Counted from the stretch's first letter, positions 12,321 through 27,300 are shown. The stretch is DNA of 64,000 nt from Dryomyza anilis (GCA_951804985.1 OX638130.1:7355259-7419258); one strand, 5' to 3'. Numbers and translations: made by a program. Notes: a model not told the origin generated them from the sequence alone.

Positions 12321-13969
12321 GAAATCCTTATTTCTATATAATCTATATTTTCAAACTCTATAAACTTTGACAGTTCTAAAAATGTATTAACTATTTTTTG
12401 ACAGCTAGTTTCATTAAATCGCTATTTTCTACAGCACTATGTCAAAGTTTTTCGCCACAAATCTAAGTCCCCTCTCCTTCCATTCAATATCGATTGCCAC
12501 AAGTTAGTTTATAAATATTTTATGCAAACAAAAGTGCACATTGTTTATAAAACTATTATAGTTGTTTCAATACAATTTCATTTTGTTTCATTTACACTTC
12601 ATTCATATTTATGCCAAGTTGTCAGCAGCCAGAAATGTACGATACAACGTCGAAATATTTGAATTTCAAAAATTTTTGTTTTGATTTTCTGTACTTGCTA
12701 TGTGGTACGTGGTACTGCCAATGCTACCGAATAGAAAACCATTTTGTTTAGGGTTTGTGTTGGGCGGCATTGCCAGCAGTAAACAATGCCATATTGTATT
12801 GATGAGTGAAGCTGTCAGTTTGTTGCCATTTGGCTGTCAGAGCAACTGTTACATTGTGCCATCAGGAGGCTGCCACTTTATGGCTATTAATGCCGCATCA
12901 ATTTTATTTTTTCTTCTTTTTTGACGAGATAATAAATATTTCAAAGATTTTTGATTAAAAAGCCAAAATTTTAAGAATTCATTTGGCATGAATATTTAAG
13001 AATTTATATTAGAAATGATTTGTTTCAAAATCTATATTAAAAATTCATATCAAGTAAGAATTTGCATTAAAATTGTTTATACAAATTTTAAACAATATTT
13101 ATCTTAACAACGTCATCTGCTAGAAAAATATTAATATGCAGTAAAAATTAGCACCGTCCAAATATATAGAATTTATGTATAAAATGGTCAAAGCAGAAAT
13201 TGTGTTGAGTAGTTTTATTTATAAATTAGAATATTTTATGAAAAATACTTTGTTAATATACTTCTTAGTATCTAGATCTTTGTATCTCCATTTTTCGTAA
13301 ATTTACGTTTTAATTACACGTCACGGAATTTAATTTGTCTGGCACTACGTAAAAATTCACTTGTTGCAGAAAATGTTCTGTTTTTTTCGTTTAATTGTTG
13401 GCCACAAAAACTGACAAAAACAGAAAAAGTTGCCCAAAAACAAAAATCTCAGGCAACACACACACAATGTTCGGTCGTTTTTATTGTGGTGACCGTTAAG
13501 TGCTTTTACTTGTCCCAGCCATTATTTGCGGTACTCACAGAAAAATATAAAATGAAATAAAACAAAAATATAACAGAAAATACTTTAATAAATAAAAAGC
13601 AATATATGTATAAAAGAAAAAATTACAACAGAAAATAGTACAAAAAAAATGCCATTAAAAAACTACGACAAAATTTACGAAAAAATGTGCGACAAGTAGT
13701 ACTAAAACAATTACGACAAAAAGTACTATAAAAGGTACTTCATAAATACTTTAAAAAATGCGATAAATAAAACCAAACAAAATGAAAGAAAAGAAAAAAC
13801 TGCTAAATGGCATTGTTAATGAAAAGGTTATTAAAATGAAATGTCACAAGAAACAAAAATAAATTATCGTACTTGGTGGAAAAGTTGCAAGAGATGTTGC
13901 AACACTTTCGCTTTTAAGCAATATGGCGGACAATAGAACAAAAGGAAAAAAGTGTACTCAAAATTCAAA

Positions 13970-14475
13970 ATTTACAATTTCATAGAAATTTAAACAAAAA
14001 GTTCAAAATTTCACTAAAAACTCAATTTTCCACTAAAAATTCCATTTTTTTACTAAAAACTAAATTTAAAAAAAAAAATTAAATTTTTCATTAAAAATTA
14101 AATTTTTCATTAAAAATTCAATTTTGTACTAAAATTCAAATTTTCATTAAAAATTAAATTTTTCACTAAAAATAATATTATTTTAAAAATTTAAAATAAT
14201 ATTATTTACATTTAAAATTTTCACTAAAATTCAAATTTTCACTAAAAAGTCAATTTTTCATTACAAATTCAAATTTACTCAAATTTTTACTAAAAATTCA
14301 AATTTTCACTAAAAATTCAATTTTTCATTGAACATTCTTTTTTTTATTAAAAATTCAATTTTTATTAGAAATTCAATTTTTAACTATAAAATCTAATTTT
14401 TCTTTAAAAAAAATGTCCCCTACAATTTATAATTTTCACATAAAATTTAAAATGTCTCTAAAAATTCAAGAATTC
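13970..14475. repeat. Degenerate minisatellite related to the 230-1830 array
   Basis: Units like TTTTCACTAAAAATTCAAAT recur about every 17-20 bp. The phrase resembles the array at the start of the window (CACTCAAAATT), so the two may share an origin or arise by the same slippage process. Confidence 0.8.
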
Positions 14476-15132
14476 AGATAATACAAAAATGAAAGTTACT
14501 GCAAAATAAAACATGAACAAGTATCTTACAAAAAAAAAACTATTACATTAAAAAATTATAAAAAAAAAATGAATATACAAAAAATAAACCATAAAACAAC
14601 TTCTTTGAATATAAAACAAGTTCTAAAACATACCAAAAACTTTAGCCGCTTTTTTTACATTTCATGCTTTACAAGATATAAAAAAGTGGCAACATCTTTT
14701 TTTACTTTTCTTTACTGTGCTACTGCAAGTGTTGCCAACCTCGAGTACAGCAGTAATAAATAAGCCGCGGGTGCGGTGCGCGCGCTTAAGCATATTTATG
14801 AATTGTTTGCCTAGTTCTCTCTGCGCCTTTGGCGGTCGGTGTTGCCATACTTTACCAAAATAAAACAAAAAAAAAACCAAACCAAAGCTTAGCGCATAGT
14901 TTTTCTTAAAGTGTAAATTTGTTCTGTGGTATTTTTCTTGAATTTTCGTTGTACTTAATGCGGTGGAGCAAAAGAAAACTTAAATATTAACTATTTAAAA
15001 ATATGTTTAAGGAGTTAAAACGTGTACCAAAAGATACGAATTACTAAAAATCATCTAATTCATTTGTAAATTGTATTGTATTAATTGTTAAAAATATTAA
15101 AAATCTAAATATTTTATTCTCTATTTTTCCAG

Positions 15133-15307
15133 ATCTTTCTGTCGCCGAAAAACCACCCAAACTCGAAATTTTTCCCATGCAATCGGTGCAGCGCAAACCT
15201 GTTGGCAAATCGCTAATACTCACCTGCAAACCCTCAGTGCCTGATGCAAATTTGGTCTCCGACCTACAATGGAAGGACAACAAGAATAATACGATTCTGC
15301 CAAAACC
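15133..15307 (+). CDS. Fas2: Fas2 exon: first half of Ig domain 1
   Basis: The acceptor is TTTTTCCAG ending at 15132 and the donor is GTAAGT at 15308. The exon enters at codon position 2 and leaves with two bases (CC) of a proline codon. It encodes a stretch including [11 protein letters not shown] (Ig B-strand cysteine codon 15225-15227) and [17 protein letters not shown] (C-strand tryptophan 15270-15272). These are the first halves of the Ig fold. The matching F-strand cysteine lies in the exon at 31000. The residue before the first complete codon comes from an exon outside the window. Confidence 0.95.
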
Positions 15308-18300
15308 GTAAGTAACCATATGGTATATGCTATAACTTAATGTAGGTGTATTAAATAATTTTATATTAAAATAATAATTTTTAAATAAAACACAGTCTAA
15401 ATAAAGTAATTTTCGTTAATAGAAATATATAAACTAACATTTTAGCAAATTTTTAGTATACATGTTTAAGATGTTTAACGGTCAAATATAATGATGTTTG
15501 TTGCAGTTTAGTTAATGTTTAATAATAATTTGTCCTAATAAATGTTTTAACAATGAACAAATCCCATATATGAGGTGTCAGTTATGCCTTATAATACAAG
15601 AAAAATTCTTAAAATAAAATATAAAAAAATGTCTATTTTAATATTCAAAAAAAGAAGCATTAAAATAATTAATTAAGGCATAAACCCTATGAAATGAGCG
15701 TGACCTATGCACGAAATAATAAAGTCTTTATAAATTAAAAATAAATAATTAAAAATCCCCTAAACAATAGCTTTGCGCTGAAATTTAGGCCTATTTGACC
15801 TATGCACGAAATAATAAAATCTTTATAAATTAAAAATAAATAATTAAAAATCCCCTAAACAATAGCTTTGTGCTGAAATCTAGTCCCAAAAGCATTAAAC
15901 AATATTATAAAATTAGCCCATTACTACTCCCAACATTAAATAGTACTTAAATAACTAAATTAAATAATACTTAAAATTGCACAAGTAACGCATACTTGAG
16001 AAAACTAATCTTTTCAAATATAATCGAACAATTCCGAATTTTACCCTTATTTTATAAAAATTCTATCTACCCGTATCATATCCGGATTTTTCCCATATTC
16101 TATTCGAATTCTACCCAATTTATTTATAGAATTCTACCCGTTTTTTCGTATTCTAACCATATTATATTAGAATTCTACATGTATCCTATTCGAATTCTAC
16201 CCATATCCTATCGAATCCTATTCGAATTCTTTTCAACCCCAAACTCGAAGTAGAATTCTACCCGTATCCTATTCGAATCCTATTCGAATTCTATTCAACC
16301 CCAAACTCTATTTTATCTCATTTTTTTCTATTCGAATTCTACACCTTTTTATCCGAATTCTACCCGTTTTTTGCATTCTACCCATATTATATTCGAATTC
16401 TACCCGTATTCTATTCAAATGCTATATACCTTTTATTTGAATTCAAAACCGCATTATATTCTCTTCTATTTTTTGCCGATATAGTCAAAATATGTTCCAA
16501 TTCTTCCTAAACTCTATATACGAATTTTATACGAATTCTATTCGAAGATTACAAAAATAAGTTTTAAAATTTAGCCAATTCTATATGATTTTTTATTCTA
16601 CGTATTCATTTTAAAAGATATATACTAATTATCTTCTGATTCCTTGCGTACACATGCCGACTTCTCCCAGAATGTTTCCCTTATTTTATGCGAATTCTAC
16701 CCAAATTCAACCCAAATTCTACCGAAAATTACCCGCAATCTCAAAATGTTATGAACGGAACTTGTAAAACTATATTTTAATTCTCTTTTTATAAATCCTT
16801 CTATTTTTCTCTATAATTTTTATAATTTATAAACTAAGTCTATTAAAAAACTTTTAAAATATTTCAAAAATACTTCATATAATGCGCTGCTTCTTAATAA
16901 CCTGATTTTTTTGTTCATTTCTATTTATTTTAAAAGTTCTAGTTAAGTTTATAATTTATCTTAATTTAATTATTAAAAAGACAAAACTCTATTTGTTGTT
17001 ATATTCAACATATAGGAGCCAATACTATTATCCACTGTATGATTCCAAAGGACGTAGATTACCTGCCGTGTAAGTTTTACATATAATTTATGATGATGAT
17101 GGTAAAAATTGCAACGAAAAATTCAGAAAGTAAAATTTAAAAATTTAAATTTAGTATTTAAAAATTTGAAAACTTTTAGTTTATTAAATTTAAAATTTAA
17201 TTTTTAAATATACTAGTGTTTTATTGAAATCAATTATTTTTTATTATACATTTGTTAAAGTTTAAAACTAATATATATTCAAATTTAAGCATTCAATTTA
17301 AATGTTTTGGGTTTTTTTTTACTTTTTAAACGTATTTAAAATTTTAATATTTTAAATTTTACTTTTCTAAATTTTAGTTTCTATTTAAAAAAAAAGCGCC
17401 TAAAGCTTTGCATTGCGTTATCAAGTTGAAATTTTGTCAATTAACACACACACTTAAATTGCAAAAACAATGTCGCTAAAAATCTAGTTATTTACTGCAT
17501 ATATAGTTTTAATTACTTTTAATTATTTAAATTGTTTTTGTTTGTTTGATACATTAACACCGCGTTTGTTACTCATTAGTTAAATTTACAAAATTAGTTA
17601 AAGTTTTTATTATATTTTTGCCAGTTTTTATGTATTATTTGCAACCCATGTTATATCTATTAAAAACTACAAGTTTTGTTTTGAATTTTACTACGTTTCT
17701 ACTACATTATGTTCTCTAGTTAGCTGTTGATTTGTGAAACATTAACTTTTAAATAAATAAATTTCATTAACAAGTATTAATTGTAGCATGTTTTAGAAAA
17801 TTTTAATAATCAATTATTTCTGTAAAATTGTTTTTCGAAATTCATTAGTTAAATTGTGTGTTTGTTTTTTAACTCAATTTAAAATTCATAAAATTCATAA
17901 CAGTTACTAAAAAATTAGATTTTATTGAAAATTGTAATTTTTGTTAACAAATTTTAATTTATTTTATTAGCATTTTTGTTGATTTATTTTTTAATTAAGT
18001 TTTCATTATAATTTTATTTATATGAAATGTTTAGAAATTTCAAATATTACTTAAAATTCAAAAAAAAATTATATATATATATTAATAATATTTTGGTATT
18101 TTTCAACAATTTTTTAGTTGTTTCCAACAATATTTTAGTAATACCAACAATATTTTAATTATTCAAACCATATTTGAGTTGTTTTCAATAATATTCAAGT
18201 TATTTTCAACAATATTTTAATTATTGCAACCATATCTGGGTCGTTTTCGATAGATTCCAAATATATTTTATATGTTTTCAACAATTTTTTACTTGTTTAA

Positions 18301-21300
18301 ACAATATTTTAGTTATTCCAACAATGTTTTAGTTGTTTCCAACAATACTTTAGTTAAATTTAACAATATTTTTACAGGAATATTTTAGTTATCCCAACAA
18401 TATTTAAATTGTTTCCAACCATATTTTAGTTAAACAATATATTAGCTATTTCAACAATAATTTAATTATTCCAACCATATTTAAATTCCAACCATATTTA
18501 AATCCAACAATATTTTAGTCAATTCCAATAATATTTTATTTGTTTTCAAAAATTATTTATTTGTTTCAACAATATATTATTTATTCCAACAATATTTAAG
18601 TTGTTCCAACAATATTTTAGTTGAATTCAACAATATTTTAGTGGTTTTCAACCCTATTTTAGTTAATTCAACAATATTTTATTTGTTTCAACAATACTTT
18701 AGTTGATTTTAATTGTTTTTAGCAATATTTTAGTTGTTTCCAACAATAATTTAGTTGAATTCAACAATATTTTAGTTTCTTTCTACCCCATTTTTGTTAA
18801 TTCAACAATATTTTATTTATTTCAATAATAATTTAGTTGATTTTAATAACATTTAAATTGTTTTTAAGAATATTGTAGTTGTTTCCAACAATATTTTAGT
18901 TATTTCAACAATATTTTATATATTTCCAATAACATTATTGATATTCCGACAATATATTAGTGGATTTCAATAATATTTTAGTTATTCCCACTAAATTTTA
19001 TTAGTTTCAAACAATATTTTAGTTATTTCAACAATATTTTAATTATTCCAACCATATTTAAATTGTTTCCAACAATGTTTTAGTCAATTCCAATAATATT
19101 TTATTTGTTTTCAAAAATTATTTATTTGTTTCAACAAAATACTATTTATTTCAACAATATTTAAGTTGTTTCCAACAATATTTTAGTTGTATTCAACAAT
19201 ATTTTAGTTCTTTGCAATCATATTTTAGTTAATACAACAATATTTTATTTGTTTCAACAATAATTTAATTGATTTTAATAACATTTTAATTGTTTGTAAC
19301 AATATTTTAGTTATTTCCAACAATATTTTAGTTGAATTCAATAATATTTTATTTATTTCCAATAATATTATATATATTCCAACAATATATTAGTGGATTT
19401 CAATAATATTTTAGTTATTCCAACTACATTTTAATAGTTTCAAACAATATTTTAGTCATTTCAACAATATTTTATTTATTTACAGTAATATTTTAGTGGT
19501 TTTCAAAAATATTTCAGACGATTTATTTTTTATATTTTTATATTTTTAATATTATATTTCAAAGAAAGTTAAATTTATAAATTTTCATTATTTTCAACTA
19601 AATTATAGTAGTTTTTACAATATCATTGTAGTTTCAGCAATATTTTTGTTAAACAGTTACAACATTTATTATTTTTAATAATATAAACATTTTATAAAAA
19701 TTCAAAATTCAATATTATTAATTATTCTTCAAAATTAATATTTTTTAATTTCATTTTTTAATTTTTTATAATTTTTTTTTTTTAATTATTTTTTTTTTTT
19801 AAATTATAAGTTATTATTTTTTTTTATAGTTATCTCTAAAATTACAAATTTCAATAAAATCTAAATACAAATCTAACCTACATCACAAATAACATCGCTT
19901 TGCGCAACTTCTACTTCAACTGCATTTTTCTACCGCATTTCCTTGATGAATTCATTTACAGTGGTATAGTTTTACTAACAAAAAACCAAAATAGAAAATG
20001 CAAAAAACATTAAATACTACAACACAAAGAATTTGCTTATTATTTAAAAAAAAAACTACTCGCCGTCTCGACAATTTATGCCACAAGTGACACATTTGAT
20101 ATATTCAAACAATTAAAATACGCGCATCAAAACTGTCAAAATCAATACAAATATTTTCAGTTTTTTTTTGCACATAGCCAGCTGGCATTTGGACAATTAA
20201 AATGTCACTCAATCAAATGAAAAAAAGCTTTATGCACTATTTAAATAATATGCTTATTATTTGTGAAAAAAAAATAATATTTGTCCAATGTTTTTTAAAT
20301 TTTTTATTTTATTCATATTCATTGCTGAAATAATATTTATACTCAATAAAAAAAATATTTTTTTTATAACAGTGCAGCTTAAAATATACAATTTATTCTA
20401 TTAGCTATAATTTTAAAAAATATAATCTTAATCATTTAATAAATCTATTATAAATCAAAAATATTTATTTGCTGCTTTATTAGCAGTTGAAAGAAATTAA
20501 TGCCCTAAGGTATGCAACAAAAAATGCAAATTAACATTAAATCAATTGGAGAAAAATATGCATAAAAGTATGCAATATTTTTTAGTATTTTAATAGTTTT
20601 TATTATTTTTTAAAATATGTTAAATTGTAGTTTTTATACCATAAATTCATAATTATTGCAAAATATTCATACTATATTAAAATATTTAATATATAAAATT
20701 AAATCTTTTCAATATGACGCCTAAAACATAGTTAAAATAAACGAAAAGCCCTAAAAATATGCAACAAAATTCAAATATCACAAACTACGCAAGATTTGTT
20801 GTATTTAATTTTTATATTGTTATCAATTCAAATTCAAAAACTTTTATTAACTATAAAATATAAAAATATTAAAATGTTTAAATATGTTGCCTAAAAGTGT
20901 ACCTGATAGGTTTTGCAGTTGAGCTAATCTAAATGCCCTAAACTAAATGCAACAAAATTCAAATAATATTAAAATCTTAGAATAATTACTACTCTAATCA
21001 TTTATAGAAAAATGATTAAAAAAAGCATTGTGTTTATAAACTACAATTTAAACTTAATCTGCGTCAAGTACCTAAAAATATGCAACATTTTTAGAACACG
21101 TTTTTTGCTATATGCACAAAAGTATGCAATAGAAAATATTTTTTATTTATATATAAAAAATACAAATTTTTTATACAACATTATACAAATTTTATTAAAA
21201 CTTACATAATTATTTTTCTGATACTCCAAGTTTTACTTTAAATTTAAAAGTTGCCCTTTTTGAATTGTTAAACTTCTCATGAATAATATTAAAACCTCTG

Positions 21301-24300
21301 AAAATATTTTTATTGCATCAGTAAACAATAATTTTAAATGTGTGCATATTTAAAAATGCTTTTTAACATTTTAAAAAATATATTTTTACCACACAAACGT
21401 TTTGTTTATTCAATTATATTAATTTTGTAAAATTTAAAATATAAAGTGCTAACACAAAAAACTTTTTCACCTGCAATTGGCAAAAAAAAAAGAAGAAAAC
21501 AAATTATATTAAAGTAAAAAAAAGCGAAACTTTTCGCAAACAACAAATTGTGTTGCATACCTTTGTGCGCTGTGCGTTCAATGTGAAGCAATTAATTGAA
21601 TTTAAATTGGAATAAAACTGCAAATGAAATGAGAACAACGTTCTAAGTTAAACAATGTTGGAATTAATAAAAACAAAAATTAACAAAAAAAATAAAAAAA
21701 TAATTAAAAAAGTTTCTATGTATACAATAAACAAAATATAAATATTTTACATATATATTTAATTTTATATAAAATAAATTCAAATCGTCTAAAAAAATTT
21801 TAATTATAATTTTAAATTTACTACAGGCAACTTTTAGTTTACAATGCATTTTTCTTCGTTATTTAATTTGCAAAAAGTCTTACAGTTTTGCTAAATTAAC
21901 ATTTTGCATTTTAAATGCAGCTACCTAAAAATATGCAAATATTTGTACTGCCTAAGTCTACATACGTTTTTATTTTATATCACGTCAAGATATATTTGTT
22001 TTTGGCTACCTAAAAATCTTGCACAATTGCAAGAAAATATTATTGCAAAATTTGGTATTTTTTTCTACATCCTGCAGTTTATACATCTTTGCTGCCTGCC
22101 ATTGATTTATTGCATACTTTGTGGCTGGCATATTTTATACTCAATAATATTTACTTGTGCTCCTCAAGGCTATATTATTTTAATAAATATTTAATATTGC
22201 ATTTTACAGAAAGCAGCTATTTTGCAATTTATTTTGTTGCAAATTTTTGTTGTTTTAGCCTTATTGGCATTTTGAGCAAATGTTTTTTAATTTGCAATAA
22301 GCAAAGCATAACGTAAGGCTGCAGTAGGCATTTGAGAAATAATAAATTTTTAAATATAAACAATTACTTTGAAAAATTTAGCAAGTTGCTATTTTAATTC
22401 ATATCAATAATTGTTTATTTATTTTTAGTACGCGCAACACCATTTAAAATATGATTGTATACTTTTTATTTGATTCTTTAATTTCCCGAATATAGACTAT
22501 TAAAAAGTATACTATAAATTTAATAATATTTTTTGTAACTTTGTTATTAAACGATAAAACAATAAAATATTTTAATAGTACAAATATAAACAATTATATT
22601 ATAGTATTTATTATATTTTATACATAAATTCAACATTTTTAAAGTGTAGATTTAAAGTATAAACTATTTAAAGGTTTGCTTTTGATAAATACTATAAATT
22701 CAATGACACAAAGACTATAACATTATATGGTCAAAATCACTTAATAGTATTAACCATATTATAAATTTTATAGTAAAAATATTTATTTTAAATTAAAGCA
22801 CTCAATATTATTTTAAATAAAATATTGGTATTAATAGTGCAAGTTATGAAATAATGTAAACTTCTGAAACATACTATAAAATCAATAGTTACATACTTTA
22901 GTTTTAATAGGACATATCTCTATATGAAACACTATATGAAACAATACTATATTTTTTTCGTAAATATGGTATATTTATGTGGAACCTTTTTTTATAGTAT
23001 AATTTTAATATTATTGCGGGACATTAATTTAACTATTGAAAAATAAAATAAAATCAAATGTAAAATTACACCCAGAAAAAAATTCCCTCAAATCCCATTA
23101 AAATTGGTCAATAGGACAATTATTAATTTAATAGTATACAAAAAAATAAATCTTCGCATAAAAACTCAATGGCAATGTCATGGTATTTTCTAGTATTTAA
23201 TGGTATTTTCCGATTAAGATAATAATTTATCCTATTGACTATTTTTAATAGTAAAAAACTATTATTTATATAGTATTTTTTTCTGGGTGTACCAAAGGAC
23301 AAACTGAGCAATACTTCAAACAAAAACAGAGCATATTTTATACTCAATAATATTTATTGATAAATACTATAAATTCAATGACACAAAGACTATAACATTA
23401 TATGGTCAAACTCACATAATAGTATTTACCATATTATAATTTTAATAGTAAAAATATTTATATTAAATTAAAGCATTCAATATTATTTTAAGTAAAATAT
23501 TAGTATTAATAGTACAAGTTATGTAAACTTCTGATAAACACTATAAACTGAATAGTTATATACTATAATTTTAATAGGACATATCTCTTAATAGTATTCA
23601 CTATATGAAACAATACTATATTTTTTTATAAATATGGTATATTTAAGTGGAAGCTCTTTTTATAGTATAATTTTAATATTATTTGAACTATAGCGGGACT
23701 TTAATTTAACTATTGAAAAATACAATAAAATCAAATGTATAATTTCCAAAGGACAATTCTAAGCAATACTTTAAACAAAAACAGACCATTCATTTAACAG
23801 TATTATAATTATAATAATAATAGTTTAAAATAATAAAAACACAAATTTCTTAAAGGTTTAAACTATCGCCAAAAATATGATATACTTCTATTCAATAGTA
23901 TTTTAACTATAATATTAATAGGGCAAAAAGTATTCCCTATTTTAAAAAATACTACAAATTTTATAGTATAAATATGCTTTATATAAATAGAAGCTGTTTA
24001 TATACGATATTTTCAATTTAATTTCAACTAAAGTATTAATAGGACAAATTTAATAGTTTAACTATTGAAGAATAAATTCAATAGTATTATTATCAAATAT
24101 TAAAAGAAATAAATTATACAATATTTGTAAAATGAAAAATTACCATATATTTAGCAATATTTTAACTATTATATTTAGTACAAATAATAAAATATAACAA
24201 ATCTTTTAATGGTTTAAAAGTAATATATATATTAAATAGTATTCAATAAAAGAAAATCACTTAATACTATTTACCATGTAAAAAAATTTAATTATATTTT

Positions 24301-27300
24301 CAATATATAAATATGCTTTATTAAGTGGTGATATTAACCACAAATTATTGGAAATAGATTTCACAGTACAATGGATAAAGTATGTCTGAGTGTTGTGGAT
24401 CTTAGTAGGTATTCCATACAAAAAATACATTTATTTAAATGGTAGCTCATTTTTACTACAATTTCAATAGTATTTCAACTATAACAATAGTAAGACAAAT
24501 CATTTTAAAGTTTTACTATATTCAATAGTATTTTTGAAAGATACAATAGGATAAATTATACAAAACTTTAAATAATAAAATACCACAAATTGAATATTAT
24601 ATACACCCAGAAAAAAATCCGCTCAAATACCATTAAAATTGGTCAATGGGACAATTATTGATTTAATAGTATACAAAAAATAAATCTTTTCATATAAACT
24701 CAATGGTAATGTCATGGTATTTTCTAGTATTTAATGGTATTTTCCGATTAAAATAATAATTTATCCTATTGACTATTTTTAATAGTAAAAAACTATTATT
24801 TATATAGTATTTTTTTCTGGGTGTATGGCATAAATACGCTTTATTTAAATGGTAGCTCATTTTGTACTATTATTTTAATATCATTTGAAAATAACATTAA
24901 TAGATTTGTCCTATTATATAGTTTAATATAATAGGATAGTGTAATATAATAAACTATATAATAGTTTAATAGTTTAACTATTGACGAATACCATAAATTC
25001 AATAGTTTTATTAAATATTAAAAAGACAAATTAAACAAAACTTGCAAATAAAAAAAATACCACACATTTAATAGGATTTTAAGTATTCACTATTTAAAAA
25101 ATTACTTTAAATTCAATAGTATTTAAACTATAAACATAATAATTAATTTTATTCGTAAATCTAACTACTTTAACAGTTTATACTATTATTTTTAGGGTAT
25201 TTTTATTGTGGATTGTAAAACAGCAACTACTTTAACAACTACTACAAACAAAAACTTGCTACGACAGACACCCGCATGTCGCACTATATGTGCAACCATG
25301 CATGTGGCGGTGTCGGCACATGTGTCGATGTCCTTGTATGTGTGTGTGTGTGTGTATGTTTGAGTTTACATGTGTGTTAGTGCTTTATGCCTGCTTCTGT
25401 GTATGTTTATCCTCAAAGTTGTTGCAACATGTCCTTTTATGCGGTTATTTGAGCGCAATACAAATACAAACACAAAAGTGAAACAATACTAGAGGAGGCA
25501 CAAAAATAGTCAACAAAATTGAAAACAGAACAAAAAAAATACAAAACCAAAAAAGAAAATCACAAAACACAACACGTTGCAATAGAAACCACAAAAATGA
25601 AAATTGCAATGCGCCGCCATGTTTGTTTGTTAGTTTGTGCAATGGCGATTGCAATGGCGACCGGTTGGACAACGGAAGCGGAAACGAAAAACGAAGGCAA
25701 AGCTACTATATGATGCTATAGTTGTTGTTCCGTTGTTGTATTTGCAAGTGTATCAATGCATTTCGAAAGGCTTTTCGTTGTTTTCACAGAAAATGAGAAA
25801 ATCTGCGGCATTTTGTTTTTTCATTTTGTGTTTTTGTTGTCGCTGTAACAGTTGTTGCTGCTGCTGTTAATATTGCTGTTGTTGTTTTTATTATTGTTGT
25901 TGTTGTTGCAAATTGCAATAGCAAATTGCAACGAATTGTGCAATGTATTTTGTCCGAAAATCAGTAGAAAATTTACCAACAGAAACTTAACGAAAACGCT
26001 GGCCACCGTGATTGTTTGCGTGTGTGTTGGCCAAAATATTTAAGCCAAAATGACAATCAAGCTCAGGCTGCGCTGAAAATGTGCCGCCGCATTTTTGCAG
26101 CAAAGTAATTTTACTGGTGGTTAATACGAGACTAGCTTAACGAAAGCAGCATGTGTGCTTTGTGTGTCAAATTGAAATTACCGAACTAGCGAGTGACAGA
26201 GGCCTAAATATTAAGAATTTATTAGGAAAATGCTAGAAAATTCTACTTTTTATTTTAAAAATATAGAATTAAAAGAAAATCTATTTTAAAAATTTTAGTT
26301 TATTTAAAATTGTCAATTTTGAAACTTAACGAAAATGGTAAAAACTTAACGAAAGTTTTGAAAACCTAACGACGTATATTTTTAAAACTTAACGAATGTT
26401 TTTTATAACATAACGAATATTTTTAAAACTTAACGGAAGATTTATTCACTCAACGAACGTTTTTTTTTACTTATCGAATGTTTTAAAACTTAACGATAGT
26501 TTTTGTAAACTTAAGGAACGATTTAGTAAACTTAAGGAACGATTTTGTAAACTTAACGAACGATTTAGTATTCTTATCAAAGGTTTTTAAAATTGAACGA
26601 ATGTTTTTAAAATAAAGAATTTATTAGGAAAATGAAAAAAACGTCAATATTTAATCGATAATAAATTTTATAATTTTAGTTTATTTGAAATTGTCATTTT
26701 TAAAACTTAACAAAAGTTTTTAAACCTAAACGAAAGTTTTTATAAACTTAACGAACGTTTTTATATGTTTAACGTACATTCTTATGCATTCAACGAAAGT
26801 TTTAATACACTTAACAAGAGTTTTTGTTAACTTAACGAACGATTTTAAAACTTAACAAAAGTTTTGGAACCTAAACGAAAGTTTTTATAAACTTTACGAA
26901 CGTTTTTATATGTTTAACGTACATTCTTATGCATTCAACGAAAGTTTTAATGCACTTAACAAAAGTGTTTGTTACATTAACGAACGTTTTTCAAACTTAA
27001 CAAAAGTTTTTGAACCTAAACGAAAGTTTTTTTAAACTTTACGAACGTTTTTATATGTTTAACGTACATTCTTATGCATTCAACGAAAGTTTTAATACAG
27101 TTAACAAAAGTGTGTGTTACATTAACGAACGTTTTTAAAACTTAACAAAAGTTTTTCCAAATTCACAAACATTTTTATAAACTTTATAAACTTAATTTAT
27201 AAATTTAACGAATGTTTTTAAAACTCAATAAACTCAACAACCAATTTTGTAAACATAACGAACTTTTTAAAACTGAACGAATATTTTTGGAAATTAATGA

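Larger units (their letters stand above)
1..15132 (+). other. Fas2: Upstream Fas2 intron (3' part)
   Basis: No exon-like coding sequence was recognised before the acceptor at 15131-15132. The sequence is AT-rich and largely built from degenerate tandem repeats listed separately. I see nothing definite in 3076-4540, 5760-6540 (except one 31-bp duplication), 6900-7690, 11580-12060, 12320-13970 and 14470-15132. The segment 9100-9340 is less AT-rich than its surroundings but has no open frame worth calling. The segment 8380-8790 is rich in CAT/ATC trinucleotides. Confidence 0.8.
22440..25200. repeat. TA-rich region with AATAGTATTT repeats
   Basis: The short phrases AATAGTATTT, ACTATTGA and TTTAATAGT recur throughout. 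The region includes a 674-bp tandem duplication (22680-23770) and two MITE copies, listed separately. No credible coding sequence is present. Confidence 0.75.

Noticed and set aside
12700..12924. 74-codon ATG frame (MWYVVLPMLPNRKPF...) in the upstream intron
   Set aside because: It has no recognisable domain, ends in a poly-T stretch, and shows no splice signals; probably chance.
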